From: Bordetella parapertussis
GTDB taxonomy: Bacteria; Pseudomonadota; Gammaproteobacteria; Burkholderiales; Burkholderiaceae_C
Direction of reading: 5' to 3'
Length of the DNA stretch: 27,125 nucleotides
Assembly (NCBI GenBank): GCA_945900685.1
Contig: CAMDJS010000018.1
Span: 1 to 27,125 of the forward strand
The notes beneath the pieces are model-generated. The model ran no database searches, was not told where the DNA came from, and saw only the letters and a program-made list of their open reading frames with translations. The position numbers were made by a program, and so were the translations under genes. How positions within the stretch are numbered: the stretch's first letter is position 1; the number at the start of each line of letters is the position of its first letter. Positions 15,480 through 23,286 of the stretch are shown piece by piece.

Positions 15480-15485
15480 ATTATA
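15480..15485 (-). promoter_or_regulatory. -10 element of the lldP promoter
   Basis: A perfect TATAAT on the - strand lies 27 bases upstream of the lldP ATG, inside an AT-rich divergent region (15465-15490). No good -35 is found 17 bases further upstream, so expression may depend on an activator. Confidence 0.35.
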
Positions 15486-15533
15486 AGAATATCAACCACA
15501 GGGTTTTCCCATGGCCAATGAAATGAGAGACAA

Positions 15534-16697
15534 ATGATTGAACGCACACTTTTCAGCCCTGAGCACGAATCTTTTCGTGACAGTTTTCGCCGTTTCATGG
15601 ACCTTGAAATCGCACCGTTTCATGCGGAATGGGAGCAGCAAGGTTTTGTAGACAAACAGGTCTGGCGCAAAGCAGGCGAACTCGGTTTTCTCAATATGAG
15701 CATGCCTTCTGCTTATGGCGGCTCTGAGGCGGACAAATTATTTTCAGTGATTCAAATTGAAGAACTCAGCGCAGCCGGTTTCAGCGGCATAGGTTTTGGT
15801 TTGCATTCGGAAATTGTGTCGCCTTATCTTTTGCACTACGGAACAGAAGCGCAAAAGAATAACTACCTGCCGCGTTTGTCAAGCGGTGAGATGGTTGGCG
15901 CTATCGCCATGACAGAGCCTTCAGCGGGCAGTGATTTACAGGGCATCAAAACGACGGCCAGTTTGCAGGCCGACGGCAGTTATGTGCTTAATGGCAGCAA
16001 AACCTACATCACCAACGGTTGGCATTCGGATTTGGTGATTGTGGTGGCCAAAACCAACCCGGCGGCAGGCGCTAAAGGCACCAGTCTGTTTCTGCTCGAA
16101 GCGGGAACAGCAGGTTTCACCAAAGGCAAGCCTTTGCACAAACTCGGTTTGAAAGCGCAAGACACATGCGAGTTGTTTTTTGACAATGTGCGATTGCCCG
16201 CCGACAGTTTGCTCGGCGGCCCTGATTTTTTGAACAAAGGTTTCATTGGCTTGATGGAGCAATTACCCTGGGAGCGTTTGCAAATTGCCATCGGCGCGGT
16301 GGCGGCTTCCCAAGCAGCTATTGGCTGGACCTTGGATTTTGTGAAACAACGTCAGGTGTTTGGCCAACCGGTGGCGGCGTTTCAAAACACCCGTTTCAAG
16401 CTGGCTGAAATGCAAACCGAAGTGCAGGTTGCCCGCGTCTTTGTCGATAAATGCACAGAGTTGTTGCTGCAAGACAAACTCGATACAGCCACGGCCAGCA
16501 TGGCGAAATACTGGACCACCGATTTACAGTGCAAAGTCATGGACGAGTGTGTGCAATTGCACGGCGGCAGCGGCTATATGTGGGAATACCCGATCACGCG
16601 CGCTTATGCGGATGCGCGTGTGCAACGCATCTACGGCGGCACCAATGAAATCATGAAAGAAGTGATTACCCGCAGCATGGGTCTGGGTATGAAATAA
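15534..16697 (+). CDS. Acyl-CoA dehydrogenase, long-chain/isovaleryl-like
   Basis: 387 residues, the usual size. It is an FAD enzyme that makes the 2,3-double bond of an acyl-CoA and passes electrons to ETF. Blocks in order: N-terminal helical domain (1-120), beta domain with AMTEPSAGSDLQGIKTTA (125-142) and SKTYITNGWHSDLVIVVAK, and C-terminal helical domain with KQRQVFGQPVAAFQNTRFKL. In RIYGGTNEIMKE the catalytic Glu position of medium-chain enzymes is Gly, while LPWERL places Glu247 on the helix used as base by long-chain and isovaleryl enzymes. Exact substrate unknown. It is divergent from lldP and convergent with the Nudix gene nine bases downstream. Confidence 0.93.
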   Translation: MIERTLFSPEHESFRDSFRRFMDLEIAPFHAEWEQQGFVDKQVWRKAGELGFLNMSMPSAYGGSEADKLFSVIQIEELSAAGFSGIGFGLHSEIVSPYLLHYGTEAQKNNYLPRLSSGEMVGAIAMTEPSAGSDLQGIKTTASLQADGSYVLNGSKTYITNGWHSDLVIVVAKTNPAAGAKGTSLFLLEAGTAGFTKGKPLHKLGLKAQDTCELFFDNVRLPADSLLGGPDFLNKGFIGLMEQLPWERLQIAIGAVAASQAAIGWTLDFVKQRQVFGQPVAAFQNTRFKLAEMQTEVQVARVFVDKCTELLLQDKLDTATASMAKYWTTDLQCKVMDECVQLHGGSGYMWEYPITRAYADARVQRIYGGTNEIMKEVITRSMGLGMK

Positions 16698-16706
16698 CCG
16701 TTGCTG

Positions 16707-17261
16707 TCAGCTGATGTTCAAGGTGTGCAATTCAAAGTCCCCCTTGGCGCGATCAGCGAAATAGCAGCGCAAAGTTTCTTTGACGGTGCGAAAAGCCAAG
16801 TCGTCCCACGGGATTTCAGCCTCACTGAACAAGCGCGCCTCTTGAGTTTCGTGGCCGGGGTTGAACACCGGGCTTTGCAGGGCCGCTAGAAAAAAGAAAT
16901 GCACCTGGCCGACGCGCGGTACATCAACGATAGTGAATAGGTTTTGCATTTCAATTTGCGCCCCGGCTTCTTCATCGGTTTCGCGCGCCGCGCCTTCGGC
17001 CAATGTTTCGCGCAGTTCCATGAAGCCTGCGGGCAAAGTCCAAAAACCTTTGCGCGGCTCAATATTGCGTTTGCACAGCAATACCTTGTCTTCCCACACA
17101 GGAACCGTACCCACCACGTTCAACGGGTTGTCGTAATGCACGGTGTGACATGCTGGACAGACCGCGCGTAGGCGTGTATCACCGTCATCCGGCAAGCGCT
17201 GAACCACGGCTGTGCCACAGTTTTTGCAGTGTTTGATGGAGGAAGGAACGGCGTGGGGCAT
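16707..17261 (-). CDS. Nudix hydrolase with N-terminal zinc ribbon
   Basis: 184 residues. The N terminus holds a zinc ribbon with Cys12, Cys15, Cys35 and Cys38, followed by the Nudix fold. The Nudix box is complete: G79-x5-E85-x7-R93-E94-x2-E97-E98-x-G100 within GFMELRETLAEGAARETDEE. The arrangement is that of the NudC/ADP-ribose pyrophosphatase-like proteins, which cleave nucleoside diphosphates linked to another moiety, using Mg2+ or Mn2+. The substrate cannot be named from sequence. It converges with the acyl-CoA dehydrogenase gene and is divergent from maiA across about 100 bases with no obvious regulatory site. Confidence 0.9.
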   Translation of the reverse strand: MPHAVPSSIKHCKNCGTAVVQRLPDDGDTRLRAVCPACHTVHYDNPLNVVGTVPVWEDKVLLCKRNIEPRKGFWTLPAGFMELRETLAEGAARETDEEAGAQIEMQNLFTIVDVPRVGQVHFFFLAALQSPVFNPGHETQEARLFSEAEIPWDDLAFRTVKETLRCYFADRAKGDFELHTLNIS

Positions 17262-17363
17262 GACAGGGTGTCTAGGTAGAGGCGGCAGATAGCTGCGAAG
17301 CTTGAAGTTTAGGTGAGTCAGAGGGCGGATGTGAAAGCCATGGACTGAGGTTATCCTAAAGGG

Positions 17364-18002
17364 ATGAAATTACACAATTACTTTCGATCTTCCGCCTCAT
17401 TCCGGGTCAGGATTGCTTTGGCACTCAAAGGCTTGCCCTATGAATACTTGTCTGTGCATTTGGCCAAAGGCGAGCAATTGCAAGACAGTTTCACGGCGAT
17501 CAACAGCGATGGTTTGGTACCTCTTCTTGAGATTGATGGTTTGCGACTGACCCAATCCTTGGCCATCATTGAGTATTTGGAGGAAACCCGTCCCACACCG
17601 GCTTTGTTGCCTGCTGACGCTGCTGGGCGCGCGCGGGTGCGTGCCTTGGCGCAGTCCATCGCCAGTGAAATACATCCCTTGAACAACTTGCGGGTATTGA
17701 AATATTTGAGCCAGACTTTGAAACTTGATGAGGACACCAAAAACACCTGGTACAGACATTGGGTGCGCTTAGGTTTGCTGGCGTTTGAAAAACAACTGAC
17801 TCACTCGCCGAGTGGCGATTTTTGCCATGGCGACACACCCGGCATGGCTGATTGCGCGCTGGTGCCTCAGATATTCAACGGTCAGCGGTTCAAAGTGGAC
17901 TTCAGCGGTTTGGACAAAACCATGGCCGTTTTCAATGCCTGCATGGCCTTACCCGCATTTCAGCAAGCCCAGCCCAGCGCTTGCCCGGATTTTGAAGCCT
18001 GA
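17364..18002 (+). CDS. maiA: Maleylacetoacetate isomerase (zeta-class glutathione transferase)
   Basis: 212 residues. The thioredoxin-like N-terminal domain (1-80) has the zeta-class active-site motif RSSASFRVRIALALKG with Ser9/Ser10, and the glutathione-site NSDGLVPLL and TQSLAIIEYLEE. The helical C-terminal domain contains NNLRVLKYL and GDTPGMADCALVPQ. Zeta enzymes isomerise maleylacetoacetate or maleylpyruvate with glutathione in tyrosine, homogentisate or gentisate breakdown. No neighbouring gene belongs to such a pathway, so a maleylpyruvate role or a general glutathione transferase role is possible. AAAGGG lies directly against the ATG. The 3' end overlaps the pgeF start. Confidence 0.88.
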   Translation: MKLHNYFRSSASFRVRIALALKGLPYEYLSVHLAKGEQLQDSFTAINSDGLVPLLEIDGLRLTQSLAIIEYLEETRPTPALLPADAAGRARVRALAQSIASEIHPLNNLRVLKYLSQTLKLDEDTKNTWYRHWVRLGLLAFEKQLTHSPSGDFCHGDTPGMADCALVPQIFNGQRFKVDFSGLDKTMAVFNACMALPAFQQAQPSACPDFEA

Positions 18003-18732
18003 ACTTCCCTTTTGGCCAGGCGCAAGCCTGTTTTGCAGCACGCGACATGGCGGTGTTTCAGTCGCACCTTTTGACAGCCTGAATTTGGGTAACCATGTGG
18101 GGGATAACCCGCTGAGCGTGGCTGAAAACCGGCGTTTATTGGCAGATCTTTGGGGCGTAACGCCGGTGTTCATGCGCCAAGTTCACGGCACAGAACTGGT
18201 TTGCATAGACAGCTTAGCCGCAAGTGAAGTTCCTCAGGCAGACGCTTGTTGGAGCGCTGAAGCAGGTCAAACATGCACCATCATGGTGGCTGATTGTTTG
18301 CCCGTGCTTTTTTACCTGCCATCCGCACGCAAAGTGGCGGCCGCCCACGCCGGATGGCGCGGTTTAGCGGCTGGCGTTCTGGAAAACACCTTGGACACAC
18401 TGGCGGGCTCAGAGACATTGGCCGGTGTCAAAGTCTGGTTAGGGCCGTGTATTGGGCCCACCGCCTTCGAAGTGGGCGAGGATGTCAAAAGCGTTTTTTG
18501 TTCAGCGGATGTCCGCTGCGAGAAGGCATTCAAGTCTTTAGAGAAACCGGGTAAGTACTTAGCAGACCTTGCTTGCTTGGCCAGATACCGGCTGCTTGAA
18601 CACGGCGTGGTTGACATTCAGGGCAATGACAGTTCCTCAAATTGGTGCACTTTCACGCAAAAGCAAACCTATTTTTCTCACCGCCGGGATGGGGTCAGCG
18701 GCAGGTTTGCCGCAGCCATCGCTTTGGTTTGA
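17935..18732 (+). CDS. pgeF: Multicopper polyphenol oxidase / purine nucleoside phosphorylase family (YfiH/LACC1)
   Basis: 265 residues from the ATG at 17935; a TTG at 17992 giving 246 residues overlaps maiA less and is an alternative start. The family motifs are clear: STRHGGVSVAPFDSLNLGNH near the N terminus, RQVHGTEL with His84, VADCLPVLF with Cys121 and AAHAGWRGLAAG with His138, the metal-binding His-Cys-His set. Members of this family act as purine nucleoside phosphorylase/adenosine deaminase, and PgeF of E. coli clears misincorporated L-Ser from peptidoglycan precursors. It overlaps maiA by 68 bases with this start and lies 67 bases before phaC. Confidence 0.88.
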   Translation: MPAWPYPHFSKPSPALARILKPELPFWPGASLFCSTRHGGVSVAPFDSLNLGNHVGDNPLSVAENRRLLADLWGVTPVFMRQVHGTELVCIDSLAASEVPQADACWSAEAGQTCTIMVADCLPVLFYLPSARKVAAAHAGWRGLAAGVLENTLDTLAGSETLAGVKVWLGPCIGPTAFEVGEDVKSVFCSADVRCEKAFKSLEKPGKYLADLACLARYRLLEHGVVDIQGNDSSSNWCTFTQKQTYFSHRRDGVSGRFAAAIALV

Positions 18733-18763
18733 AATTAGTCACCAAAGGGTTGGGGTTCATCGC

Positions 18764-18779
18764 TTAAGATGAATCTTAA
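18764..18779. promoter_or_regulatory. Dyad upstream of phaC, possible operator
   Basis: TTAAGAT-GA-ATCTTAA is a perfect 7-bp inverted repeat with a 2-base centre, 20 bases before the phaC ATG. It overlaps a second inverted repeat, TTCATC-GCTTAA-GATGAA (18756-18773). The position suits a repressor of the PHB operon. It does not obviously resemble known PhaR targets. Confidence 0.4.
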
Positions 18780-18799
18780 TCAGCCCCACCTCTACGAAT

Positions 18800-20389
18800 A
18801 TGAAGTCTCTTCCCATCTTGAGTTTCCCTCCAGACCAATTGGCAAAGCTTCAGTCCGATTACGCAGAGGAATTAAAGCAACTTTGGCAGCAAGGTTTGCA
18901 AACCAACCCGGTACTCAAAGACAGGCGTTTTGCGGCCGAAGCTTGGCAACACAACCCGGTGGCTGCATTCAACGCCGCCATCTATTTATTGAATGCCCGC
19001 ACCCTCATGGCCATGAGCGACATGGTCGACACCGACGATAAAACCCGCGCCCGCATTCGTTTTTCCATCGAGCAATGGGTGGCTGCTTCTTCCCCCAGTA
19101 ATTTTTTGGCTTTCAACGCAGAAGCCCAGCAAAAAGCCATAGACAGCAAAGGTGAAAGCATTGTCCAAGGCTTGCAAAATATGTTGCATGACATGCAGCA
19201 AGGCCATGTGTCGATGACGGATGAAAGCAAATTTGAGGTGGGAAAAAACGTGGCCACCACTGAGGGTGCCGTCGTCTTCGAAAACGATATTTTCCAACTC
19301 ATTGAATACAAACCTTTGACCGCCAAGGTTTACCAACGGCCCTTTTTGCTCGTGCCGCCCAGTATCAACAAGTTTTACATCCTCGATTTGCAACCGGCCA
19401 ATTCTTTTATCCGCCATGTGGTGGAGCAGGGGCACCGCACCTTTGTGGTCAGTTGGCGCAATCCAGACGCGAGCATGGGTCAAGCCACCTGGGATGACTA
19501 TGTGGAAAGAGGCGTGATACAGGCCATCAAAGTCGCGCAAGACATCGGCAACATGCCGCAAATCAACGCCTTGGGTTTTTGTGTTGGCGGCACTTTGCTA
19601 ACCAGTGCATTGGCTGTGCTGGCCGCGCGTGGTGAAGACCCAGTCGCCAGTGCCACTTTGTTAACCACCTTGGTCGATTTCACAGATGTAGGCGTCCTTG
19701 ATGTGTTCATTGACGAAGCCTTTGTGCAGTACCGCGAAGCGCAATTCTCCAATGGCGGTTTGATGGCGGGGCGCGACATGGCTTCGACCTTCAGCTTTTT
19801 ACGTCCGAACGATTTGGTCTGGAACTATGTGGTGGGCAACTACCTCAAGGGCGAGACACCGCCACCTTTTGACTTGCTTTACTGGAACAGCGACGCCACC
19901 AATTTGCCCGGCCCCTTGTATGCCTGGTATTTGCGAAACACCTATTTGGAAAACAAACTGGTCAAGCCGAACCAAGCGGTCATTTGCGGCGAGAAAGTGG
20001 ATTTGCGCAAAGTCGATTTACCCATCTATATCTACGGATCGCGTGAAGACCACATTGTTCCCATCACCGCCGCCTATGCGTCAACCCGTGTGTTTCCCGG
20101 ACCCAAACGTTTTGTCATGGGCGCTTCGGGCCACATTGCAGGCGTGATCAATCCACCGGCCTCGGGCAAGCGCAGCCACTGGGTCAGCAAAAATTCAGAA
20201 TATCCCGCAAGCCTGAATGAATGGGTTGACACTGCCACGGAAAAAACGGGCAGCTGGTGGCCGGATTGGTATGCCTGGCTGAAAAAACACGCGGGGCAGC
20301 AAGTTGCAGCCCCTAAAAACCATGGCCGAGGAAAACACAAGGCCATAGAACCCGCACCTGGCCGGTATGTGAAAGTCAAGGCTGCTTGA
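18800..20389 (+). CDS. phaC: Class I poly(3-hydroxyalkanoate) synthase
   Basis: 529 residues. It polymerises (R)-3-hydroxybutyryl-CoA into storage polymer at the granule surface. The N-terminal domain (1-150) includes FAAEAWQHNPVAAFNAAIYLL, and the alpha/beta-hydrolase catalytic domain carries the lipase-like box GFCVGG with nucleophile Cys261, Asp417 in SREDHIVP and His445 in GASGHIAG. The lack of a PhaE or PhaR partner and the length fit class I, though the N terminus is shorter than in Cupriavidus. The C-terminal tail is lysine-rich. No clear Shine-Dalgarno precedes the ATG. phaB follows 35 bases downstream; no phaA or phasin gene is adjacent. Confidence 0.96.
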   Translation: MKSLPILSFPPDQLAKLQSDYAEELKQLWQQGLQTNPVLKDRRFAAEAWQHNPVAAFNAAIYLLNARTLMAMSDMVDTDDKTRARIRFSIEQWVAASSPSNFLAFNAEAQQKAIDSKGESIVQGLQNMLHDMQQGHVSMTDESKFEVGKNVATTEGAVVFENDIFQLIEYKPLTAKVYQRPFLLVPPSINKFYILDLQPANSFIRHVVEQGHRTFVVSWRNPDASMGQATWDDYVERGVIQAIKVAQDIGNMPQINALGFCVGGTLLTSALAVLAARGEDPVASATLLTTLVDFTDVGVLDVFIDEAFVQYREAQFSNGGLMAGRDMASTFSFLRPNDLVWNYVVGNYLKGETPPPFDLLYWNSDATNLPGPLYAWYLRNTYLENKLVKPNQAVICGEKVDLRKVDLPIYIYGSREDHIVPITAAYASTRVFPGPKRFVMGASGHIAGVINPPASGKRSHWVSKNSEYPASLNEWVDTATEKTGSWWPDWYAWLKKHAGQQVAAPKNHGRGKHKAIEPAPGRYVKVKAA

Positions 20390-20424
20390 ACAAGATTTTT
20401 TAAAAACCCAAAGAAAGACAAACC

Positions 20425-21162
20425 ATGAGTCAAAAAGTTGCTTACGTCACCGGCGGTATGGGCGGCATCGGAACCGCCATTTGCCATCGGCTTCACAAAA
20501 TGGGCTACAAAGTTATCGCGGGCTGCGGACCTAGCCGTGACTTTGACAAATGGCTGGGCGAGCAAAAAGCCATGGGCTATACCTTTTACGCATCGGTGGG
20601 CAATGTGGCCGATTGGCAGTCAACCATGGTGGCTTTCACCAAAGCGGTAGAGCTGCATGGCGTGATTGACGTTTTAGTCAACAACGCCGGTATCACCCGC
20701 GACCGCATGTTCTTGAAAATGACCCCAGAGGACTGGAAAGCGGTGATCGACACCAACTTGAACGCCATGTTCAACGTGACCAAGCAAGTGGTGCCGGGCA
20801 TGGTGGAAAAGGGCTGGGGACGCATCATTCAAATTTCATCTGTCAATGGTGAAAAAGGTCAATCTGGCCAAACCAATTATTCGGCGGCCAAAGCCGGTAT
20901 GCACGGATTCACCATGGCATTGGCACAAGAAATGGCCAGCAAAGGTGTGACGGTCAACACGGTCAGCCCAGGCTACATCGGCACCGACATGGTCAAAGCT
21001 ATCAAGCCTGAAATTTTGGAAAAAATTGTGGCGACTATTCCGGTCAAGCGCTTGGGCACACCAGATGAAATCGGCTCTATCGTCGGTTGGTTGGCAGGTG
21101 ACGAATCAGGTTTTACAACCGGTGCAGATTTCTCCTGCAACGGTGGACTTCACATGGGATGA
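20425..21162 (+). CDS. phaB: Acetoacetyl-CoA reductase
   Basis: 245 residues, an SDR that reduces acetoacetyl-CoA to (R)-3-hydroxybutyryl-CoA with NADPH, the monomer for PhaC. The nucleotide motif is TGGMGGIG (9-16), followed by NNAGITRDRMFLKMTPEDW, the catalytic Ser at 138/139, and Tyr152-x3-Lys156 in NYSAAKAGMHGF. The VSPGYIGTDMVKAI loop and the C-terminal DFSCNGGLHMG are typical of PhaB. It forms an operon with phaC upstream and the medium-chain reductase five bases downstream. The position, motif and length match the beta-proteobacterial enzyme closely; FabG-type activity is less likely. Confidence 0.95.
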   Translation: MSQKVAYVTGGMGGIGTAICHRLHKMGYKVIAGCGPSRDFDKWLGEQKAMGYTFYASVGNVADWQSTMVAFTKAVELHGVIDVLVNNAGITRDRMFLKMTPEDWKAVIDTNLNAMFNVTKQVVPGMVEKGWGRIIQISSVNGEKGQSGQTNYSAAKAGMHGFTMALAQEMASKGVTVNTVSPGYIGTDMVKAIKPEILEKIVATIPVKRLGTPDEIGSIVGWLAGDESGFTTGADFSCNGGLHMG

Positions 21163-21167
21163 TTTGA

Positions 21168-22151
21168 ATGAAAGCAGCTTGGTACGAAAAAAACGGCACG
21201 GCTCGCGATGTGATGATCGTCGGCGAACAACCCACGCCGCAGCCCGCTGCGGGTGAGGTCAGGGTGAAATTGCACGTCAGCGGGGTCAATCCCTCCGATG
21301 TGAAATCACGCTCGGCGCGCCCGCTGGGTGGGCCGTTCATCATTCCGCACAGCGATGGCGCCGGTGTGATTGATGCAGTCGGCGCGGGCGTCGATGCTTC
21401 GCGCATCGGGCAGCGCGTATGGACTTGGAACGCGCAGTGGCAAAGGCCTTGCGGGACAGCTGCCGAGTATGTGTGCTTGCCCGGCGCTCAAGCCGTCGAG
21501 TTGCCAAATGACGTGTCGTTTCAAGCCGGTGCTTGCATGGGCATTCCCGGTTTGACGGCCTTGCAAGCGGTTCGTATCGCAGGCGATGTCAGCCACCGAA
21601 CGGTGTTGGTCACCGGCGCATCTTCGGCGGTAGGTCATTACGTGACGCAAATGCTCAAGCGACTCGGCGCAACCGTCATTGGCACGGTAGGTTCTGAGGC
21701 CAAGGCAGCGCACGCCAAAGCTGCTGGTGCCGATCATTGCTTGTTTTACAAAACCGAAGATGTGGTCGCCCGCGTCAAGGCATTGACTGGCGGCAAAGGT
21801 GTGGATGCCATCATCGACATGGACTTCTCCACCACCATTCAATGGATGGCGCAAGGCGTGATGCGCCCGCACGGTCACTTGGTGTGTTACGGCTCGAACC
21901 CGCCAGCAGATATTTCTGTCAGCTTTCGCCCCATGTTGTTCAATTCATTCACGCTCAGTTTTTTTCTGGTGTATGAGTTGACACCTGAAGATCGCACGGC
22001 ATGCCTTGACGGGTTGACCCAGATGTTGAAGCACAAGCAACTGACCCACACCATCGCTGCGGAATACGGCTTGGCGCAGGTGGTTCAAGCCCACGAAGCC
22101 GTCGAGTCAGGCAAACTCATTGGCAATGTGGTGATCAACACCACACATTAA
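21168..22151 (+). CDS. NADPH:quinone reductase-like medium-chain dehydrogenase (zeta-crystallin type)
   Basis: 327 residues of the medium-chain dehydrogenase superfamily. The GroES-like N-terminal domain (1-120) includes VSGVNPSDVKSRSARPLGG and PHSDGAGVIDAVGAGV, and lacks the zinc-binding cysteines of alcohol dehydrogenases. The Rossmann domain has VTGASSAVGHYVTQMLKRLG, and GKGVDAIIDM follows. Such proteins usually reduce quinones or enones with NADPH; the substrate is not determined. It begins five bases after phaB, so it is read with phaC-phaB, but a role in PHB metabolism is only suggested by position. A hairpin at 22161-22187 follows its stop. Confidence 0.88.
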   Translation: MKAAWYEKNGTARDVMIVGEQPTPQPAAGEVRVKLHVSGVNPSDVKSRSARPLGGPFIIPHSDGAGVIDAVGAGVDASRIGQRVWTWNAQWQRPCGTAAEYVCLPGAQAVELPNDVSFQAGACMGIPGLTALQAVRIAGDVSHRTVLVTGASSAVGHYVTQMLKRLGATVIGTVGSEAKAAHAKAAGADHCLFYKTEDVVARVKALTGGKGVDAIIDMDFSTTIQWMAQGVMRPHGHLVCYGSNPPADISVSFRPMLFNSFTLSFFLVYELTPEDRTACLDGLTQMLKHKQLTHTIAAEYGLAQVVQAHEAVESGKLIGNVVINTTH

Positions 22152-22160
22152 GCACAGGCA

Positions 22161-22187
22161 GGCGCTTCGCACACACTGCGAGGCGCC
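22161..22187 (+). terminator. Hairpin after the phaC-phaB operon
   Basis: The arms GGCGCTTCGCA and TGCGAGGCGCC form an 11-bp stem with one G-U pair and loop CACAC, ten bases after the stop of the reductase gene. The run TATTTTTTG is about 20 bases further on, too far for a standard intrinsic terminator, so it may be an RNA-end stabilising or Rho-assisted structure. Confidence 0.45.
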
Positions 22188-22257
22188 GGGTTTCATCAGA
22201 CGACGTATTTTTTGTCATGGATAAGACCATTGCCGCTTTTTTGCATCACCCCAAACC

Positions 22258-23283
22258 TTGAAAACACAATCCCAAATACCGCAGCTAAACAGGCGATTGA
22301 GCGTAGCCCCCATGATGGACTGGACCGACAGACACTGTCGTTACTTTCATCGCTTGCTTTCCCGTCACGCCTTGCTTTATACGGAAATGGTCACCACCGG
22401 TGCACTCATTCACGGGGACCAACCGCGCCACCTTGATTTCAATGTGGAAGAACACCCGATTGCCTTGCAACTCGGCGGCAGCGAACCCGCCGATTTGGCG
22501 CAAGCGGCGAAATTGGGCGAGCAATGGGGTTATGACGAAATCAACCTGAACTGCGGTTGCCCGTCCGAGCGGGTACAGCGCGGTGCGTTCGGCGCCTGCT
22601 TGATGGCGGAACCGCAGTTGGTGGCAGACGGTGTCAAGGCCATGGTGGACGTGGTGTCCGTGCCGGTCACTGTTAAGCACCGCATTGGCATTGACAGGAT
22701 TGAAAGTTATGAATTTGTCCGCGATTTTGTCGGTACGGTCGCTGACGCCGGATGCTCCACATTCATCGTGCATGCGCGCAATGCTTGGTTGCAAGGCATA
22801 TCGCCCAAAGAGAACCGCGATTTGCCGCCTCTCAAGCCTGACTGGGTTGTGCGCTTGAAACAGGATTTTCCGGCGCTGGCTTTTGTGATCAACGGCGGCA
22901 TCACAAGCAGGGAACAAATTCAAACCCACTTGCAGCAACTCGATGGCGTGATGGTCGGACGGGAGGCCTACCACAACCCTTGGTCACTCAGCGATTGGGA
23001 TGCGCTCATGGGGTTTGAACAGATGAGCTTGAGCCGCGATGATGTTGAGGCGCAAATGGTGGTGTACATGCAGTTGCAAGCCGAAAAAGGCATTCCATGG
23101 TTTGCGGTGTCCCGCCACATGCTGGGTTTGCGGCATGCGCAGGCGGGTGCACGCAGATGGCGTCAAATTTGGAGCGACCACAAACTCAAGCACTTGCCCG
23201 TTGCCGAGGTGGCCAAATTGGCCATGGATTCTTTGAAAATCGCCAGCCATTCAAGCGCCGGGTTTGAAGAAAAGGTAGTCTGA
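22258..23283 (+). CDS. dusA: tRNA-dihydrouridine(20/20a) synthase DusA
   Basis: 341 residues with a TTG start; an in-frame TAA at 22222 and the absence of an ATG before the conserved N terminus force this choice. It reduces uridine 20/20a of tRNAs with FMN and NADPH. The TIM-barrel domain begins RRLSVAPMMDWTDRHCRYFHR, and YTEMVTTGALIHGD is typical of DusA. The catalytic cysteine is Cys101 in NLNCGCPSERVQRGAFGACLM, followed by VKHRIGID and a helical C-terminal tRNA-binding domain with RHMLGLRHAQAGARRWRQ. It has no clear ribosome site. The transporter gene follows three bases after its stop. Confidence 0.96.
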   Translation: MKTQSQIPQLNRRLSVAPMMDWTDRHCRYFHRLLSRHALLYTEMVTTGALIHGDQPRHLDFNVEEHPIALQLGGSEPADLAQAAKLGEQWGYDEINLNCGCPSERVQRGAFGACLMAEPQLVADGVKAMVDVVSVPVTVKHRIGIDRIESYEFVRDFVGTVADAGCSTFIVHARNAWLQGISPKENRDLPPLKPDWVVRLKQDFPALAFVINGGITSREQIQTHLQQLDGVMVGREAYHNPWSLSDWDALMGFEQMSLSRDDVEAQMVVYMQLQAEKGIPWFAVSRHMLGLRHAQAGARRWRQIWSDHKLKHLPVAEVAKLAMDSLKIASHSSAGFEEKVV

Positions 23284-23286
23284 AGC

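Noticed and set aside
22285..22974. 229-codon frame antisense to dusA
   Set aside because: It is a shadow of the conserved DusA barrel; there is no ribosome site or domain.
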